DNA of 38,177 nucleotides from a cyanobacterium PCC 7702 (lineage in GTDB: Bacteria > Cyanobacteriota > Cyanobacteriia > Cyanobacteriales > Nostocaceae), in contig KB235926.1 of NCBI GenBank assembly GCA_000332255.1, positions 3,517,832 to 3,556,008 of the forward strand. The letters run 5' to 3'. Shown here one piece after another: positions 8,446-15,769 of this stretch (the stretch's first letter is position 1; every line of letters starts with the position of its first letter). Both the position numbers and the translations under genes were made by a program. The notes beneath the pieces were generated by a model that did no database searches, was not told the origin of the DNA, and was given only the letters and a program-made list of their open reading frames with translations.

Positions 8446-9714
8446 TTAATGCAGGCGATCGCCAAAAATTCCTCTTTCTTTATAAATAGGACGTACTAAT
8501 TGCTGCAGAACAGGTAACTGTTTATAAAAATAGATAGAACCGAGAATACATATAACACCATCAATGATTAAGACAACGGGAGCACTGAGGCGATCGGCTA
8601 ATGCTCCTCCTAATAAATTGCCAAATGGTATTGTTCCCAAAAATGCCATGGTGAACAAGCTCATTACTCGTCCGCGTTTTTCATCGTCAACAATTGTTTG
8701 TAGAATTGTGTTACCGGCAGCAACTTGGAGAATTGTACCCAAGCCAACAAATAACATTGTGAATAAAGAAAACGGTAGAAAACGGGACAAGGAAAAAGCT
8801 ATTAATCCTATTCCTAAAATTGTGGGAGCAAAGGCGACTAATTTACCAAGTCCTAGTATTGTTTGTCGCGATGCTAAGTAGATACCACCTGATAAAGCTC
8901 CAACTCCAGATGCTGCCATTAAAAATCCAAGTGTTTCTGCGTTACCTTGGAGAATTTTTTCTGCAAATACTGGTACAAGTACCGTGTATTGCAATCCGAA
9001 GAAACTAACTAAAGCTGATAGTAACAATAGTGCTCGAATGGGTGGAAAGCTAAAAGCATATACAAATCCTTCTTTAACTTGTTCTATAGGGTTAGCTTGA
9101 CTTAGTAATATTTTTCTTGGCTTAATTTTCATTGCTAGTAAGGCTATGATGACGGCAATATAACTCAAGCCATCAATTAAGAAACAGTATCCTGCACCCA
9201 CGCCAGCAACTAATAAGCCACCGATCGCCGGACCGATTAATCGCGCTCCATTAAACATGGTAGAGTTAAGGGCGATCGCGTTGGCTAAATCTTCTTTGCG
9301 TTCTACCAATTCTGGTACAAATGCTTGTCGCGCTGGTGCATCTACAGCGTTTATAAATCCTTGAAATAAGCTTAAGACAATAATGTGCCAAATATGAATA
9401 ATACCTGTGAGTGCCAAGATCGCCAGTGCCAATGATTGAATCATGGCTAGGATTTGAGTACCAATTAAAATACGGTGACGAGAAAAGCGGTCTACAAACA
9501 CACCTCCAAAAGGAGCAAGAATAAAGCTGGGTATTTGACTGCTAAATCCTACAACTCCCAGCATCAAAGGTGATTGGGTTAAGCTGTAAACTAGCCAAAT
9601 GGTAGCTGTCTGTGTCATCCACGTCCCGATGAGGGATATACCTTGTCCAACAAAAAAAAGACGGTAGTTTCTCGATTTCAATGCTGGTGGTAGTACCTGG
9701 TTGAAGATTTTCAT
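8446..9714 (-). CDS. MFS_3 / EntS-type major facilitator exporter
   Basis: The 422-residue integral membrane protein is of the MFS_3 (enterobactin exporter EntS-like) family. It shows the family's N-terminal block ALKSRNYRLFFVGQGISLIG, then GGVFVDRFSRHRILI as the helix 2-3 motif A, and DAPARQAFVPELVERKEDLANA in the central loop. Twelve helices are expected. Relatives expel siderophores, macrolides or other small molecules; the substrate here is unknown. The start is set at ATG 9712-9714, while a GTG five codons upstream is an alternative. Neither has a clear ribosome site. The gene follows hlyD by 118 nt with a small hairpin between them and precedes the broken DHA2 exporter by 43 nt, so it may share the marR-controlled transcript. 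Confidence 0.85.
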   Translation of the reverse strand: MKIFNQVLPPALKSRNYRLFFVGQGISLIGTWMTQTATIWLVYSLTQSPLMLGVVGFSSQIPSFILAPFGGVFVDRFSRHRILIGTQILAMIQSLALAILALTGIIHIWHIIVLSLFQGFINAVDAPARQAFVPELVERKEDLANAIALNSTMFNGARLIGPAIGGLLVAGVGAGYCFLIDGLSYIAVIIALLAMKIKPRKILLSQANPIEQVKEGFVYAFSFPPIRALLLLSALVSFFGLQYTVLVPVFAEKILQGNAETLGFLMAASGVGALSGGIYLASRQTILGLGKLVAFAPTILGIGLIAFSLSRFLPFSLFTMLFVGLGTILQVAAGNTILQTIVDDEKRGRVMSLFTMAFLGTIPFGNLLGGALADRLSAPVVLIIDGVICILGSIYFYKQLPVLQQLVRPIYKERGIFGDRLH

Positions 9715-9832
9715 GCTTGCGAGCGGCACTTAAGCGTTATATGAGACTTTAATTAACTGAACAATAATAAAAAAAGCCCTACTAAACCCCTCTCCAGTGG
9801 TGGAGAAAAAGCGCTTGCACAGTGAAGTTATT

Positions 9833-11293
9833 TTACTTTACTTTCACGCTCACTTCTGCAGACATTCCAGGTACGATGCGCGATTCGTATCCCTTGATAC
9901 TATCCGGATCGAAAACGATTTTCACCGGAACGCGCTGAACGACTTTGGTAAAGTTGCCTGTGGCGTTGTCTGGGGGTAGAAGGGCAAATTGGGCTCCAGA
10001 AGCTGGTGAAATGCTATCAACATAACCTTTAAAAGTATGATTGGGAAATGCGTCTAGCTTAATTTCTACCGGTTCTTTTGGCTTGATATTTTCTAACTGC
10101 GTTTCTTTGAAGTTGGCGACGATCCAATTATTGTCATTGACGATCGCCATCAGGGGTGTTCCTGCTTGTACCCGATTACCAACTTCTGCAGTTTTCTTTC
10201 CTACTCGTCCGCTGGCTGGAGCGGTGATGTTGGTGTAAGATAACTGCAATCGTGCGTCTCGTAAAGCAGCTTCTGCTTGGCTGATGGCTGCTTTTGCTGC
10301 ATCGTACTGAGCGCTTTTGACCTTTGTGTCTTGTTTGCTAGCGGTAGCTTGTTGCAGTGCTCCTTTGGATGCAGCTAGTTTAGCTCGGGCGCTAGCTACT
10401 CCTTGTTGTGCTTGTGCTAGTTGGGCTATTGCTTTGGCAACTTCTTGTTTGGCTTGTGCTAGTTGGGCTATTGCTTGTTGTACTCCAGCAGTGGCAGTAT
10501 TTTTTTGTGCTAGTGCCACATCGTATGCTGCTTTAGCTGTATCTAACTGTTGCCTGGGAATGGCGCCTTCTTGGTATAGGGTTTGGTAACGATTGTAGTC
10601 AGCTTGGGCTTTTTGTAAATTTGCTTGAGCTTGTGCTACTTGGGCTTTGGCGGCGGTTACTGCTGCAGTTGCAGAACGCACTTGAGCTTGGGCTGTGGGA
10701 ATTTCTGCTTTTGCTTGCTGTAGTGCTGCTTGGGCTGTGGAAAGTGCTGCAACAGCTGCGTTTACGTTTCCTTGGGCTTGCTTTGTCTGGGCGTTGCTAG
10801 TTTCTGATGTTAGGCCAATGTTAGCTTGTGCTGCTTCCGCCTGCGCTCGAGCGCTAGCCAGAGCTGCTTCTGCTTGCTGTACTTTGCTTTGGTAGTCTTT
10901 GGGGTCTAGTTTTACTAGTAACTGTCCTTGTTGCACTAACTGGTTGTCGTTGACCAGCACTTGGCTAATGGTACCCGGAATGCGGCTGCTAATTTGGTGA
11001 ATGTGTCCGGCGACTTGGGCGTCATCTGTTTGTTGATGTGTAGAAGCGTACTGCCACCAACGATATCCAAATCCGCCTGCAGCTAGGGCTCCTACACCCA
11101 GTGCTGCCAAAATTAATGGTATTTGTTTTTTCCGTTTGGGTGGAGTTGGTTTTTGCTGTTTCTCTGTTGCTTGTGAGCTATGCTCTTCGACTTTTGGCGC
11201 TGTCAGTGAGTCTTCTGGTGATTCTTTTTCTAGGACTGTTGTTTTTCCGTGTCCGTTATTTTCGTGGAAGTTGCTGGTGTTTGCAGGTTTCAT
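9833..11293 (-). CDS. HlyD/EmrA-type membrane fusion protein
   Basis: The 486-residue periplasmic adaptor links an inner-membrane exporter to an outer-membrane channel. A charged, Pro-rich cytoplasmic N-terminus (1-57) precedes one membrane helix (about 58-78). The EmrA hallmark TDDAQVAGHIHQISSRIPG then starts the first lipoyl half (89-135). A very long Ala/Gln-rich helical hairpin (about 136-340, heptads of AQ, AKA, AQAN) forms the coiled coil. The second lipoyl half YTNITAPASGRVGKK and a beta-barrel end (WIVANFKETQLENI) complete the family plan, and length is usual or slightly long. It sits 98 nt after marR, and that gap holds a candidate operator. Its natural DHA2 partner two genes downstream carries a nonsense codon. 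Confidence 0.92.
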   Translation of the reverse strand: MKPANTSNFHENNGHGKTTVLEKESPEDSLTAPKVEEHSSQATEKQQKPTPPKRKKQIPLILAALGVGALAAGGFGYRWWQYASTHQQTDDAQVAGHIHQISSRIPGTISQVLVNDNQLVQQGQLLVKLDPKDYQSKVQQAEAALASARAQAEAAQANIGLTSETSNAQTKQAQGNVNAAVAALSTAQAALQQAKAEIPTAQAQVRSATAAVTAAKAQVAQAQANLQKAQADYNRYQTLYQEGAIPRQQLDTAKAAYDVALAQKNTATAGVQQAIAQLAQAKQEVAKAIAQLAQAQQGVASARAKLAASKGALQQATASKQDTKVKSAQYDAAKAAISQAEAALRDARLQLSYTNITAPASGRVGKKTAEVGNRVQAGTPLMAIVNDNNWIVANFKETQLENIKPKEPVEIKLDAFPNHTFKGYVDSISPASGAQFALLPPDNATGNFTKVVQRVPVKIVFDPDSIKGYESRIVPGMSAEVSVKVK

Positions 11294-11326
11294 AGCTTTT
11301 AAGTGATTTTTTTAGAGTACGTAATG

Positions 11327-11339
11327 TTAGTACGCGTAA
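11327..11339. promoter_or_regulatory. Candidate MarR operator, copy 1 (before hlyD)
   Basis: TTAGTACGCGTAA lies in the marR-hlyD gap and matches 11 of 13 positions of TTAGCACACGTAA in front of marR (11875-11887). The outer TTA...TAA bases are mirrored, as in many MarR sites. A related TACGTAAT lies just beside it at about 11318-11325. Occurrence only in the two promoter-like gaps of this locus suggests autoregulation by the MarR protein, which is an inference. Confidence 0.4.
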
Positions 11340-11391
11340 TTTTAATGTAAAAAAAATTAATGCTGCTACACCCTATCGGGTGATTGTGGGT

Positions 11392-11862
11392 TTAGGAAGA
11401 TAAATTGGCGATCGCCCGGTCGAGGATATGAGAAAATTGTTCGCATTCAGCAGTAGAGATTCCTTGCATTGCTCGATCGCGAATCTCTGCGGCGATGGAG
11501 GGTAAAATGTCTTCTAGGTGTTTGCCAGCTTCAGTTAACCAAATGCGGCAAATGCGGCGGTCGTGACAGTCTCGTTCTCGACGAATAAAACCACGTTCTT
11601 CCATGCGATCGAGGACACCGGTTAACGTACCTCCGACTTGCTGTAGCCTTTCCCCAATAGTAGAAGTAGGTAAACCGTCTTCCTCCCACAAACAGCACAG
11701 TACTACCCAGTGAAAGGGAGTAAGTCCATAGGGTTCCAGACGCTCGCTAAACTGGCGATGAAGTAACTGCGATAACAGTTTGATGCGATAGCCAAGGCTG
11801 TGTGGTGCTCGAATTTGTTGCCACGGTTGTAGGGTTGGGTAATTGTAGGATTTAGAAACCAT
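11392..11862 (-). CDS. MarR-family transcriptional regulator
   Basis: This 156-residue winged-helix protein has the MarR core: LTPFHWVVLCCLWEEDG (helix before the reader), TSTIGERLQQVGGTLTGVLDRMEERGFI (helix-turn-helix), and the wing RERDCHDRRICRIWLTEAG with the conserved D-x-R-R turn. MarR proteins bind DNA as dimers and usually repress adjacent efflux genes until a ligand binds. ATG 11860-11862 is used; no strong ribosome site is present. It is the first gene of the minus-strand efflux locus. Two copies of a 13-bp motif, one in front of this gene and one in front of hlyD, are the likely binding sites. The inducing ligand is unknown. Confidence 0.92.
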   Translation of the reverse strand: MVSKSYNYPTLQPWQQIRAPHSLGYRIKLLSQLLHRQFSERLEPYGLTPFHWVVLCCLWEEDGLPTSTIGERLQQVGGTLTGVLDRMEERGFIRRERDCHDRRICRIWLTEAGKHLEDILPSIAAEIRDRAMQGISTAECEQFSHILDRAIANLSS

Positions 11863-11874
11863 CGGGGAAATTAT

Positions 11875-11887
11875 TTAGCACACGTAA
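11875..11887. promoter_or_regulatory. Candidate MarR operator, copy 2 (before marR)
   Basis: TTAGCACACGTAA begins 12 nt upstream of the marR start codon, where binding would block transcription or initiation of marR. It matches 11 of 13 bases of the copy at 11327-11339. Confidence 0.4.
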
Positions 11888-11985
11888 CATCTTTAATTCT
11901 AGCATTGTTTTTTATTATTATCTACAAAAGTTGCTAATCACTCCTATTTGTTTTCCAGCATACAACGTGGTTGGCACGAAAGCAT

Positions 11986-12017
11986 AAAAAAAGCCGTGAA
12001 GCTTAGATTTCACGGCT
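11986..12017 (-). terminator. Strong intrinsic terminator of the arsM-arsS transcript
   Basis: On the minus strand the 9-bp stem AGCCGTGAA/TTCACGGCT (12009-12017 with 11992-12000) closes an 8-nt loop and is followed by seven T residues (11986-11992). It lies about 120 nt beyond the arsS stop codon and separates that unit from marR. The flanking A/T bases extend the stem, so it may also work on the plus strand. Confidence 0.88.
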
Positions 12018-12135
12018 TTTGGTGTGGTGTGAGGAGCTTAACTACATACCATCATAACGATTATTGAACAGCAGAGACATGTTCGTAACATTTTTTGTAA
12101 CGGAATTGCAACTTTGTAGTATTGAACTAGCTTTT

Positions 12136-13134
12136 TTATACCAAGGCGCCACCACAGCTAGAACCGCATCCAGCAGTGCAACCATAACAATAAGCAGCGG
12201 TTTGGACTTCGCCGATCAAATCTAAACTACCAGTTGCAAGGAGTAGAGAAACCGTGAGATTTTCACCACGAAAAGTTTTTGCAGGTAAATTCATCATTTG
12301 GTTGAAGTCGCAATCATAAACGTTACCAAGATAATCAATGGAAAGTAAATCGCGACACATTAAATTTTCTACTGTGTTGGCATTAAAATGGGATTCTAAA
12401 AAATTGAGATAAGGCGCGTATAATTTCTTTCGTTCTAAATGCAATTTAGCTCTGCCGACGGGAAGATTAGTGATAGTAAATAAATTGTTAAAATGGATAT
12501 CAAAATGTTCTTGTAAAAAGACTTTATAATCATGCTCTAGCTGAGTTTGGTTTGGTGTCAGGGAAAATTTGTCGCTAAATGGCAATTGAGGATTGTACAC
12601 CAAATCTAAAATCAAATCTGGATTTTTGCCGTATCCGACTTTGTTTAGCCATTGCAGGGCTTTGATAGAGTTTTTATAAACTCCCGTGCCTCGCATCTTA
12701 TCAACATTATCTTCTAGATAACAAGGTAAAGAAGCTACAATTCTCACTTGATGTTTGGCGAAGTATTCTGGCAAATCGCCAAATCCCTTTTCAAAATAAA
12801 TAGTCAAATTAGACCGAACAATGACCTGTTTTTTTGCTGCTCTACTGGCTTCTAGGAGGGGCTTAAATCCATAATTCATTTCTGGTGCTCCTCCTGTTAA
12901 ATCAACAATTTTAATCTGAGGAAATTTTTGAATTAACTGAATTATTTGTGCACAAACTTGGGGAGAAAGTTCTTCTTGGCGTTTGGGTCCTGCTTCTACA
13001 TGACAGTGAGTGCAAGCGAGATTGCAGCGTTTACCGAGGTTAATTTGCAAAACAGTTATTTGCTTTTTAGTAAGAGGAAAGTTTAGTTTTTGATGGAAAG
13101 GAGTGATTGTGGAATTGATTTGTTGAGTTTGCAT
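12136..13134 (-). CDS. arsS: Arsenosugar biosynthesis radical SAM protein ArsS
   Basis: The 332-residue radical SAM enzyme has the cluster motif CNLACTHC (C37, C41, C44) after QINLGKR, the SAM-contact block DLTGGAPEMN near 80-90, and a Cys-rich end (YCYGCTAGCGSSCGG) typical of the ArsS/DUF3641 C-terminus, which probably binds a second cluster. Family members join a 5'-deoxyadenosyl group to dimethylated arsenic, giving the ribose-bearing precursor of arsenosugars. It lies 45 nt downstream of arsM on the same strand, which matches the pathway order of methylation then adenosylation, and it ends in a strong terminator. The start is ATG 13132-13134 and the length is normal. No arsenic regulator or efflux gene is adjacent. 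Confidence 0.93.
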   Translation of the reverse strand: MQTQQINSTITPFHQKLNFPLTKKQITVLQINLGKRCNLACTHCHVEAGPKRQEELSPQVCAQIIQLIQKFPQIKIVDLTGGAPEMNYGFKPLLEASRAAKKQVIVRSNLTIYFEKGFGDLPEYFAKHQVRIVASLPCYLEDNVDKMRGTGVYKNSIKALQWLNKVGYGKNPDLILDLVYNPQLPFSDKFSLTPNQTQLEHDYKVFLQEHFDIHFNNLFTITNLPVGRAKLHLERKKLYAPYLNFLESHFNANTVENLMCRDLLSIDYLGNVYDCDFNQMMNLPAKTFRGENLTVSLLLATGSLDLIGEVQTAAYCYGCTAGCGSSCGGALV

Positions 13135-13179
13135 TAGTAACTTCTAGCTAAGAACTACTTTTAGTTGTTGATTTTCAAG

Positions 13180-14151
13180 TTAACAGCAGCCACCACCAGA
13201 ATAATGCCATGTTGAATCGGTAACTATTATTTTTTCCGGAAGCAACGCCAGCAGTTGAGCAGCAGTTTTATCGCAAACAGCAGCGGGTATACCTTTTTGT
13301 AAAATGTGTCCGGCGTTGTCATCGAATGCGTCTTCGGGACCGGTGTAGATAACTGTTTTACCGGTGAAGACACAAGCTCCATCTGCAGGAACGGGAATCT
13401 TAAAGGACACGGAATCAAGACTTTCTAAAAGTAGGGGTTGTTCTAGATTGTAAGTTGGGCAATCTAAAAGGCGATAAGGGCGACGGGCGCGAATTTCTAT
13501 TTGTCCAAATCCGGCATTGATAATTCGCTGGATATATTCTTGATAGGTGAGGGCGCCTGATAAGCACATGGCGCGCAAACGTTCATTTTGTTGCAAATGG
13601 GGTGGAACGGGACGAGTAGCGATGGGGTCACTCATTTGCAAGCGTCCACCAGGTTTGAGAACGCGATGTACTTGTTGTAAGGCACGAGTGAGGTCTTCTG
13701 GTGTAAAAATGTTGAACAAACAATTTTGCGCTACTATGTCTACGGAAGCATCAGCAACGGGCAAGTTAAAAGCATCACCCGGGCAAATGTCGACGAAGCT
13801 GGGATCGAACCAGGGGTTTTCTCGGGCAGCAATTTCTAAGTTGCGAGAAGCTGCTTCTCGCATGGCTGCTACTGGCTCCACGGCGATGACAGCACCGGGG
13901 CGACGAGAAAAATAAGCAAATTGTAGGGCTTCTAAGCCACCACCTACTCCAATATATAGTATGGTGGGTTGATTTACTAATTCTTGGGGATGAAGTGTAC
14001 TACCACAACCGTAGTTCATTTCCTGCATTGGTTGGGGAATTTTCAATTCCGGGAGCCAATTTAGGGGTGAGCTTTGGACACAACACAGTCCAGCTTGAGG
14101 TGCTTGAGCGACTGCACTGTAAAATTGTGCTACTGTTTCCAAGTAGGTCAT
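13180..14151 (-). CDS. arsM: Arsenite methyltransferase ArsM (arsenosugar-pathway type)
   Basis: The 323-residue SAM-dependent methyltransferase adds methyl groups to arsenite. The SAM-binding block ILYIGVGGGLEALQFA (64-79) and VIAVEPV follow the Rossmann pattern. Candidate arsenic-binding cysteines are the NYGCG Cys (C49), C144 in AQNCLFNIF and C196 in MCLSGAL; the latter two fit the positions of the conserved ArsM cysteines. The unusual end SGGGCC (C322, C323) is Cys-rich and might also bind metal. Pairing with arsS 45 nt downstream indicates the arsenosugar route. ATG 14149-14151 is preceded by a 140-nt gap after the kinase gene, which may hold its promoter. Confidence 0.9.
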   Translation of the reverse strand: MTYLETVAQFYSAVAQAPQAGLCCVQSSPLNWLPELKIPQPMQEMNYGCGSTLHPQELVNQPTILYIGVGGGLEALQFAYFSRRPGAVIAVEPVAAMREAASRNLEIAARENPWFDPSFVDICPGDAFNLPVADASVDIVAQNCLFNIFTPEDLTRALQQVHRVLKPGGRLQMSDPIATRPVPPHLQQNERLRAMCLSGALTYQEYIQRIINAGFGQIEIRARRPYRLLDCPTYNLEQPLLLESLDSVSFKIPVPADGACVFTGKTVIYTGPEDAFDDNAGHILQKGIPAAVCDKTAAQLLALLPEKIIVTDSTWHYSGGGCC

Positions 14152-14291
14152 TGTATTTTTGAGGTAGTGTGTATTTTTGTCGCTATTAAGAAAGCGTCAG
14201 GCAATTTTTACTTAAGTTTTTTAATGTAACTAATTTCTTTTAGGTAATAAATTCATTATTTTACCTCAAATGGAAAAGTTTTGCTTGGAAT

Positions 14292-15767
14292 TTAACGGGC
14301 AAGTTCTGGCGATCGCGCTCGAATGGGAATAGTGATAATAAACTCTGCTCCCTTACCAACATCTGAGATGCACTGCATTTGTCCCCCGTGTTTGGAGATA
14401 ATTTGGTGGCTAATACTCAATCCCAAACCAGTACCTTTTCCAGCAGGTTTTGTGGTAAAAAATGGTTCAAAAAGGTGTTGGCATACATCTGCGGTCATTC
14501 CTGGTCCGTTATCTGCAATTCGAATGGAAACCAAGTTATCGTCAACAACTTGGGTTCGAATGCGAATTTGCTTGCAATAAGCTTGGTTATCTTGGCAAGT
14601 TCGTTCTTTTTCATATTCTTCTAAAGCATCGATGGCGTTAGCAATAAGATTCATAAACACTTGATTGAGTTGCCCGGCGTAACATTCCACCAAGGGTAAA
14701 TCTCCATATTCCTTTACTACTTGAATAGCCGAATGATTGCTACCACCTTTAAGACGATTGTGTAAAATTAGCAGTGTACTGTCTAAACCCTCGTGGATGT
14801 TCACTGGTTTCATTTCTGCTTCGTCGACACGAGAAAAGTTCCGCAAGGATTGAATAATCTCGCGGATGCGCTCTGCTCCTATTTTCATGGAAGCAAGCAG
14901 TTGGGGTAAGTCTTTGACCAAAAATTCCAAATCTATCGCTTCTGCATATTCCTGGATTTCTGGTGGTGTGGAAGGAGTATGTTTGGCGTACAAATCTAAA
15001 AGGTAAAGCAAATCTTGCGTGTATTGCTTGGCATGGGCCAGGTTTCCGTAGATAAAGTTAACAGGATTGTTGATTTCGTGGGCAACTCCTGCTACTAATT
15101 GTCCTAGGCTAGACATTTTCTCACTTTGTACTAGCTGGCTTTGAGTTTCTTTGAGCTGGCGAAAAGCTATTTCCAGTTGTTTGGCCTGTTCTCGATAACG
15201 AGCTTCTGATTGCTGTAATTGCTGATTTGCTTGCTGAAGCTCAGTTGTTCTTTCTTCAATTCGCTTTTCTAACTCAGCAGTCAACTGCAAAAGTTCTTGC
15301 TGTGCTTTTAAGCGTTCTTTTACTTCCTTTTCTAAACGCAGAGAATTTTCTTGCATTTTCTTGGTGAGGTTGCGCAAACGCAAATGCACGTTGATACGAG
15401 CTAGAACTTCTTCATGTTGGAACGGTTTGGTGATGTAATCTACTGCTCCGATACTCAATCCTTTTACTTTATCTACGGTTTCCGATAGTGCGGTCATAAA
15501 GATGACAGGAATATCTTTTGTGGTTTCCTTAGCTTTTAAATAACGACAGGTTTCAAAACCATCGACACCTGGCATCATCACATCTAATAAGATCAGATCG
15601 GGTAAAGCGTATTCCAGCTGTTCGATTGCATCTTCACCATCTTGAGCAACTAAAATTTTGAAACCAGAATCTGCCAGACAATCGAACAATACTTTGAGAT
15701 TAGTAGGATTATCATCAACAATTAAAATTATATTTTTTTCCTCGTTTTCGAAGTTTTCTAAATTCAT
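14292..15767 (-). CDS. Receiver-histidine kinase hybrid (REC-coiled coil-HisKA-HATPase)
   Basis: The 491-residue soluble signalling protein begins with a receiver domain (acidic pair D18-D19, phospho-acceptor D62 in LLDVMMPG, T92, K114). It continues through a Glu/Gln-rich coiled coil (about 135-215) and a HisKA dimerisation helix with H230 in LVAGVAHEINNPVNF. It ends with a complete ATP-binding domain: the N box LINAIDALE-like MNLIANAIDALEE, DNGPGM, and [11 protein letters not shown]. There is no membrane helix or sensor domain, so input probably comes through the receiver. Its ATG (15765-15767) lies 2 nt after the stop of the giant kinase gene, with AAGGAAA inside that gene as ribosome site. 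The two are therefore one operon and probably one phosphorelay, with the upstream kinase as likely donor. Confidence 0.92.
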   Translation of the reverse strand: MNLENFENEEKNIILIVDDNPTNLKVLFDCLADSGFKILVAQDGEDAIEQLEYALPDLILLDVMMPGVDGFETCRYLKAKETTKDIPVIFMTALSETVDKVKGLSIGAVDYITKPFQHEEVLARINVHLRLRNLTKKMQENSLRLEKEVKERLKAQQELLQLTAELEKRIEERTTELQQANQQLQQSEARYREQAKQLEIAFRQLKETQSQLVQSEKMSSLGQLVAGVAHEINNPVNFIYGNLAHAKQYTQDLLYLLDLYAKHTPSTPPEIQEYAEAIDLEFLVKDLPQLLASMKIGAERIREIIQSLRNFSRVDEAEMKPVNIHEGLDSTLLILHNRLKGGSNHSAIQVVKEYGDLPLVECYAGQLNQVFMNLIANAIDALEEYEKERTCQDNQAYCKQIRIRTQVVDDNLVSIRIADNGPGMTADVCQHLFEPFFTTKPAGKGTGLGLSISHQIISKHGGQMQCISDVGKGAEFIITIPIRARSPELAR

Positions 15768-15769
15768 GG

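Noticed and set aside
10317-10895. Long open frames antisense to hlyD rich in Ala/Cys/Ser
   Set aside because: They mirror the repetitive Ala/Gln coiled-coil codons of the HlyD gene and have no ribosome site or family match.
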